Source of the DNA: Pseudomonadota bacterium
Lineage (GTDB): Bacteria > CALINM01
Direction: 5' to 3'
Length of the DNA: 9,581 nt
Assembly: GCA_026415985.1 (NCBI GenBank)
Contig: JAOAGA010000013.1
Span: 1-9,581, forward strand
The first letter of the stretch is position 1. Every line of letters starts with the position of its first letter. The notes under the pieces were generated by a model. The model saw only the letters and a list, made by a program, of their open reading frames with translations. It was not told the origin of the DNA and searched no databases. Below are positions 6,613 to 9,581 of this stretch, in pieces. The position numbers were made by a program, and so were the translations under genes.

Positions 6613-7698
6613 ATGGGATTTTCCTTAGGGATAGTAGGGCTTCCTAATGTTGGTAAAACAACTATTTTTAATGCCATAACGAGTATCTGTGCAGAGGCGT
6701 CAAATTACCCCTTTTGTACCATTGAACCTAATAAAGGTGTTGTTCCCGTTAAAGATGAAAGACTCGACAAGATTATGGAAATAATCAGAACAGAGTCCTA
6801 TATACCAACAAGCATAACCTTTATTGATATAGCAGGTTTGGTAAAGGGAGCAAACAAAGGTGAAGGTCTCGGAAACAAATTTCTATCCCACATAAGAGAA
6901 GTAGATGGAATTGTTCATATAGTCAGATGTTTTGAGATACCGGACATCGTTCATGTTGAAGGTGATGTGAATCCCATTAGAGATATTGAAATAATAGACA
7001 CGGAGCTTGCCTTAGCAGATTTAGAGGTTCTTGAGAGGAGAAAGGAAAAACTTATTAAGAGTCACACAGCAGAGGCAAAAAGGCAGTTACAAATAATTGA
7101 AGAGTTAGAAAGGATAGTTGGAGGAAAGGGCGATAAAAATTTTTTTGATAACCTGTCCGACGACGAAAGAAAATTTATAAAGGAGATAAACTTAATAACC
7201 CTTAAACCCTCCTTTTATGTAGCCAATATAGATGAAAAGGAATTGGAAAAAAAGAAATACTTACCGATTCTTACAGATTATGCAAAAAAAAGAGGTAAGG
7301 AGGTATGTGTTGTCTGTGGCAGGTTAGAAGAAGAGATAGGAAAATTATCGGAGGAAGAAAAAAAAGAGATGCTATCTCTCTATAGTATTGAGGAAGACGC
7401 CATTCATAAAATAATCAGATATGGGTACAGCTTACTAAATCTAATAACTTTCTTTACTACAGCAAGAAAAGAACTAAAGGCATGGACAATAGAAAAAGGG
7501 ACAAAGGCTATAAAAGCTGCAGGCAAGATTCATACAGATATGGAACGGGGATTTATCAGGGCAGAGGTTATTCATTATGATGACCTTCTTAGGGCGGGTT
7601 CTGAAGCAAGGGCAAGGGAGTTAGGATTTTATCACCTGCAAGGGAAGGATTACGAAATACAGGATGGTGATATCGTTTATTTTAGATTTAATGTTTAA
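6613..7698 (+). CDS. ychF: Redox-regulated ATPase YchF (Obg-like, OLA1 family)
   Basis: P-loop NTPase of the Obg family that prefers ATP and associates with ribosomes. The 361 residues match the family. Visible elements are the G1 loop GLPNVGKTT (9-17), the switch region NYPFCTIEPN (31-40), G3 DIAGLV (72-77), and NIDE (205-208) in place of the GTPase NKxD. The NxxE form is the YchF hallmark that explains ATP use. A charged helical insertion lies around 130-195, and a C-terminal TGS domain (about 275-361) begins near ITFFTTARKELKAW. The GGAG ribosome site (6604-6607) is five bases before the ATG. It closes the prs-rplY-pth-ychF string. Its TAA overlaps the stop of the convergent deacetylase-like gene, leaving no room for a normal terminator. 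Confidence 0.98.
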   Translation: MGFSLGIVGLPNVGKTTIFNAITSICAEASNYPFCTIEPNKGVVPVKDERLDKIMEIIRTESYIPTSITFIDIAGLVKGANKGEGLGNKFLSHIREVDGIVHIVRCFEIPDIVHVEGDVNPIRDIEIIDTELALADLEVLERRKEKLIKSHTAEAKRQLQIIEELERIVGGKGDKNFFDNLSDDERKFIKEINLITLKPSFYVANIDEKELEKKKYLPILTDYAKKRGKEVCVVCGRLEEEIGKLSEEEKKEMLSLYSIEEDAIHKIIRYGYSLLNLITFFTTARKELKAWTIEKGTKAIKAAGKIHTDMERGFIRAEVIHYDDLLRAGSEARARELGFYHLQGKDYEIQDGDIVYFRFNV

Positions 7699-8615
7699 TG
7701 GCTAATCAATGTTTTTAAAGTAATTACAACAGATTCTGAAAGACTGTTTAAATTATAACCCCCCTCGAGAGCAAATATATAGGGTATACCTTTTTTAGAA
7801 GAGATAATACCTTTGATAATTTCTTCTATGCCATTTTTAGTAACGTTTATAGAGGAGAGAGGATCTTTATCTCTTAAATCGTATCCCGCTGAGACCAGTA
7901 CTATATCGGGATCAAAATCTTTTACAACCTCAGGAAGCCTTTTTTTGTAAATATAGATAAGTTCTTCATCGCCACTATATGCAGAAAGAGGAATGTTAAG
8001 TGTGAAGCCAATTCCTTTACCTTTTCCGCGGTCTGATTCTCTGCCGGTTCCGGGATAATGGGGGTACTGATGGGTACTGAAATAAAAGACATCAGATCTA
8101 TCATAAAAAATATTTTGAATACCATTTCCATGATGAACATCAAAGTCAATAATAAAGACCTTTTTAAATCCCTGACTGATGGCGTATTCTGCACCTACTG
8201 CAATGTTATTGAAAATACAAAAACCCATTGCCTCAGCTCTCTCTGCATGATGCCCCGGTGGCCTTACTGCACAAAAGGCTGATTGAATTACACCTTCTTT
8301 AACATAATCTATAGATGTAAGAACTGCACCAACTGCATATAGGGATGCCTCTTTTGAGCCTTTGGATAGAAAAGTATCACTATCTAAATAACCTTCTTTT
8401 GCTGAGAGAACTTCCTCAATATAATCTTTGCTATGGACTTTTATAATATCTTCAACTGTGGCTTTTTTGGGATTAATCCATATAAGGCTTTCTTTTAAAT
8501 TTAAATCAGAGTTTATGGCATTTAAGATCGCCCGAAGTCTCTCCGGTGATTCCGGATGGAAAGGGGGTGTTTTGTGTTCCAAAAATATATCATCATATAT
8601 AAAACCTGTTTTCAT
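7695..8615 (-). CDS. Histone-deacetylase-like metal-dependent hydrolase (HDAC/AcuC/acetylpolyamine amidohydrolase superfamily)
   Basis: Zinc-type deacetylase fold, about 306 residues from the ATG at 8613-8615. Catalytic residues are intact (numbered from that ATG): the HH pair 122-123 in RPPGHHAE, metal ligands Asp159 and His161 in DFDVHHGNG, Asp246 in SAGYDLRDKDPL, and the transition-state Tyr287 in LEGGYN. The N-terminal HPESPERL is typical of class II bacterial members. The frame is open further to a TTG at 8651, but that adds only a hydrophobic, Phe-rich, poorly conserved-looking 12 residues. The internal ATG fits the family start better, though neither start has a good ribosome site. The substrate is unknown: acetylpolyamines, acetylated proteins or other acyl-amides are possible. 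It is divergent from the cobalamin genes and converges on ychF with overlapping stop codons. Confidence 0.93.
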   Translation of the reverse strand: MKTGFIYDDIFLEHKTPPFHPESPERLRAILNAINSDLNLKESLIWINPKKATVEDIIKVHSKDYIEEVLSAKEGYLDSDTFLSKGSKEASLYAVGAVLTSIDYVKEGVIQSAFCAVRPPGHHAERAEAMGFCIFNNIAVGAEYAISQGFKKVFIIDFDVHHGNGIQNIFYDRSDVFYFSTHQYPHYPGTGRESDRGKGKGIGFTLNIPLSAYSGDEELIYIYKKRLPEVVKDFDPDIVLVSAGYDLRDKDPLSSINVTKNGIEEIIKGIISSKKGIPYIFALEGGYNLNSLSESVVITLKTLISH

Positions 8616-8644
8616 AAATAATAAAAAACCAAAAAAAACAAAAG

Positions 8645-8673
8645 ATGTCAAATTTTTTTATATGAGTTATAAT
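8645..8673 (+). promoter_or_regulatory. Candidate promoter of the cobalamin gene pair
   Basis: ATGTCA (8645-8650, four of six) and a perfect TATAAT (8668-8673) are 17 bases apart. The predicted start near 8680 leaves a leader of about 58 bases, too short for a cobalamin riboswitch. Confidence 0.38.
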
Positions 8674-8683
8674 TGTCTACAAT
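8672..8683. promoter_or_regulatory. 12-bp palindrome on the cobalamin promoter (candidate operator)
   Basis: ATTGT and ACAAT flank a CT centre. The palindrome overlaps the end of the -10 and the likely start site of the cobalamin transcript, and lies just upstream of the divergent deacetylase-like gene. This is where a repressor would act, but no regulator gene is in the window and the arms are AT-rich. Confidence 0.25.
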
Positions 8684-8737
8684 AAGGTTTGCTGTGTATA
8701 AAAGTTAGAAATAAACTTAATTTCATAGAGGTCAAAA

Positions 8738-9271
8738 ATGTCAAAAAAAGGATTAATTCATATTTATACAGGTGAAGGAAAGGGTAAATCAACTGCATCC
8801 TTTGGGCTTGTTGTCAGAGCATTGGGACATAACAAAAAGGTTGCCATCTTTTCTTTCCTAAAAGACAGTAAGATTGAGTATGGAGAGATGAAGGCCTTTA
8901 AAAAGGCTTTTCCTAATCTAACCTATGTTAGATTTGAAAACAAAAGCCCGCTTTTTGATAAAAATGTTACCGTAGAAGATTTAAAGAAATCTGTTCTTGA
9001 TAGCTTTAATCTTGCTCTGAGTAAGATTAAGGAAGAAGATTATGACCTTGTTGTATTTGATGAGCTTAATATATGTCTTAAATATGAAATTCTGGATAAA
9101 AACTTGGTCCTTGAGTTTTTAAGGAATAAACCGGAAAAGTTAGAGGTTGTGTTAACAGGCAGGGATGCAATACCAGAAATAATTGATATTGCTGACTATG
9201 TAACAGAAATGAAGATGATCAAACATCCCTATGAAAAGGGTGTTTCTGCAAGAAAGGGTGTTGAGTTTTAA
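8738..9271 (+). CDS. cobO: Cob(I)alamin adenosyltransferase (CobA/CobO/BtuR type)
   Basis: Transfers adenosyl from ATP to cob(I)alamin or corrinoid precursors, giving the coenzyme form. The 177 residues are slightly short for the family (about 190-200). The N-terminus carries the distinctive P-loop GEGKGKST (12-19) after IHIYT. A Walker-B-like LVVFDELN lies at 104-111, TGRDAIPEIIDIADYVTEM at 140-158, and the C-terminal HPYEKGVSARKGVEF is the family ending, so the protein is complete. The AGAGG ribosome site (8727-8731) is six bases before the ATG. The stop overlaps the start of the following cobU as TAATG, so the two are co-translated. The pairing supports de novo or salvage cobalamin synthesis rather than mere uptake. 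Confidence 0.96.
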   Translation: MSKKGLIHIYTGEGKGKSTASFGLVVRALGHNKKVAIFSFLKDSKIEYGEMKAFKKAFPNLTYVRFENKSPLFDKNVTVEDLKKSVLDSFNLALSKIKEEDYDLVVFDELNICLKYEILDKNLVLEFLRNKPEKLEVVLTGRDAIPEIIDIADYVTEMKMIKHPYEKGVSARKGVEF

Positions 9272-9581
9272 TGTCAAAGGTGCTTGTTATTGGTGGCATT
9301 AGTTCAGGAAAGAGTGAGTTTGCGGAAAATCTTGCTTTATCTTACCGGGAACCTCGATTATATATCGCTACCTCAGACATAAAAGACGAAGAAACTCTTA
9401 CAAGAATTGAAAAACACAGAAACAGAAGAAAAAATCTTTTTGTTACAAAGGAAGAACCTCTCTTTCCGGAAAATTTCTTTGAGACAGGCTATAATATAAT
9501 CCTTCTTGACTGTCTGACCCATTTTTATAACAATATTTTTTATTATTTTTCTGAAGCAAGGGAAAGAAAAAAAAGAGTTGA
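9271..9581 (+). CDS. cobU: Adenosylcobinamide kinase / adenosylcobinamide-phosphate guanylyltransferase, 3' partial
   Basis: Only the first 103 codons are inside the window; the frame is open at the right edge. The protein begins MSKVLVIGGISSGKSEFAE, with the family P-loop GGISSGKS at 8-15. RIEKHRNRR (45-53) holds His49, the likely counterpart of the histidine that carries GMP in CobU. IILLDCLTHF (76-85) is the Walker-B-type strand. The enzyme phosphorylates adenosylcobinamide and then attaches GMP, activating it for lower-ligand assembly. The start codon overlaps the cobO stop by one base and has no strong ribosome site of its own, implying translational coupling. The gene was too short within the window to judge its C-terminal half. 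Confidence 0.93.
   Translation, partial: MSKVLVIGGISSGKSEFAENLALSYREPRLYIATSDIKDEETLTRIEKHRNRRKNLFVTKEEPLFPENFFETGYNIILLDCLTHFYNNIFYYFSEARERKKRV

Noticed and set aside
8680-8737. Cobalamin riboswitch before cobO
   Set aside because: Only about 58 bases are available between the likely start site and the gene, and no B12-box-like sequence was seen.

Overview
The window is AT-rich bacterial DNA using the standard bacterial code. Tight Shine-Dalgarno-led genes, an anaerobe-style multiheme cytochrome c, an MtrB/PioB-like outer-membrane barrel and B12 salvage genes suggest a Gram-negative anaerobic respirer. A Deferribacterota-type organism would fit, but this is an inference and the genus cannot be fixed from the sequence.

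Region 1 (1-1160): the 3' part of an outer-membrane beta-barrel gene, read through the left edge. It is interrupted by one in-frame TGA at 631-633, stays open afterwards in the same frame and ends in a classic C-terminal Phe. A strong intrinsic terminator follows. A small hairpin just after the TGA resembles a minimal bacterial SECIS element. The TGA is therefore either a nonsense mutation, a sequencing error, or (less likely) a selenocysteine codon.

Region 2 (1187-4333): a sodium:solute symporter with its own candidate promoter converges on a secreted five-heme cytochrome c, and the two share a bidirectional terminator. Upstream of the cytochrome gene is a 228-base divergent control region. 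It has two tandem promoter-like sequences facing the cytochrome, one candidate promoter facing prs, and a small dyad.

Region 3 (4334-7698): the widely conserved housekeeping string prs - rplY(ctc) - pth - ychF. It covers PRPP supply, 5S-rRNA-binding ribosomal protein L25, peptidyl-tRNA recycling and a ribosome-associated ATPase. rplY and pth are joined by a TAATG stop/start overlap.

Region 4 (7695-9581): a histone-deacetylase-like metal hydrolase gene lies antisense to ychF, and the two stop codons overlap. Divergent from it is a cobalamin pair: cob(I)alamin adenosyltransferase, then the start of the CobU kinase/guanylyltransferase, again overlapping by TAATG. A 12-bp palindrome sits on the candidate cob promoter.

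Most of the window is ordinary core genome. The points most worth a second look are the TGA-interrupted barrel with its hairpin and the promoter architecture in front of the cytochrome. I found no tRNA, rRNA, CRISPR array, insertion sequence or attachment site.
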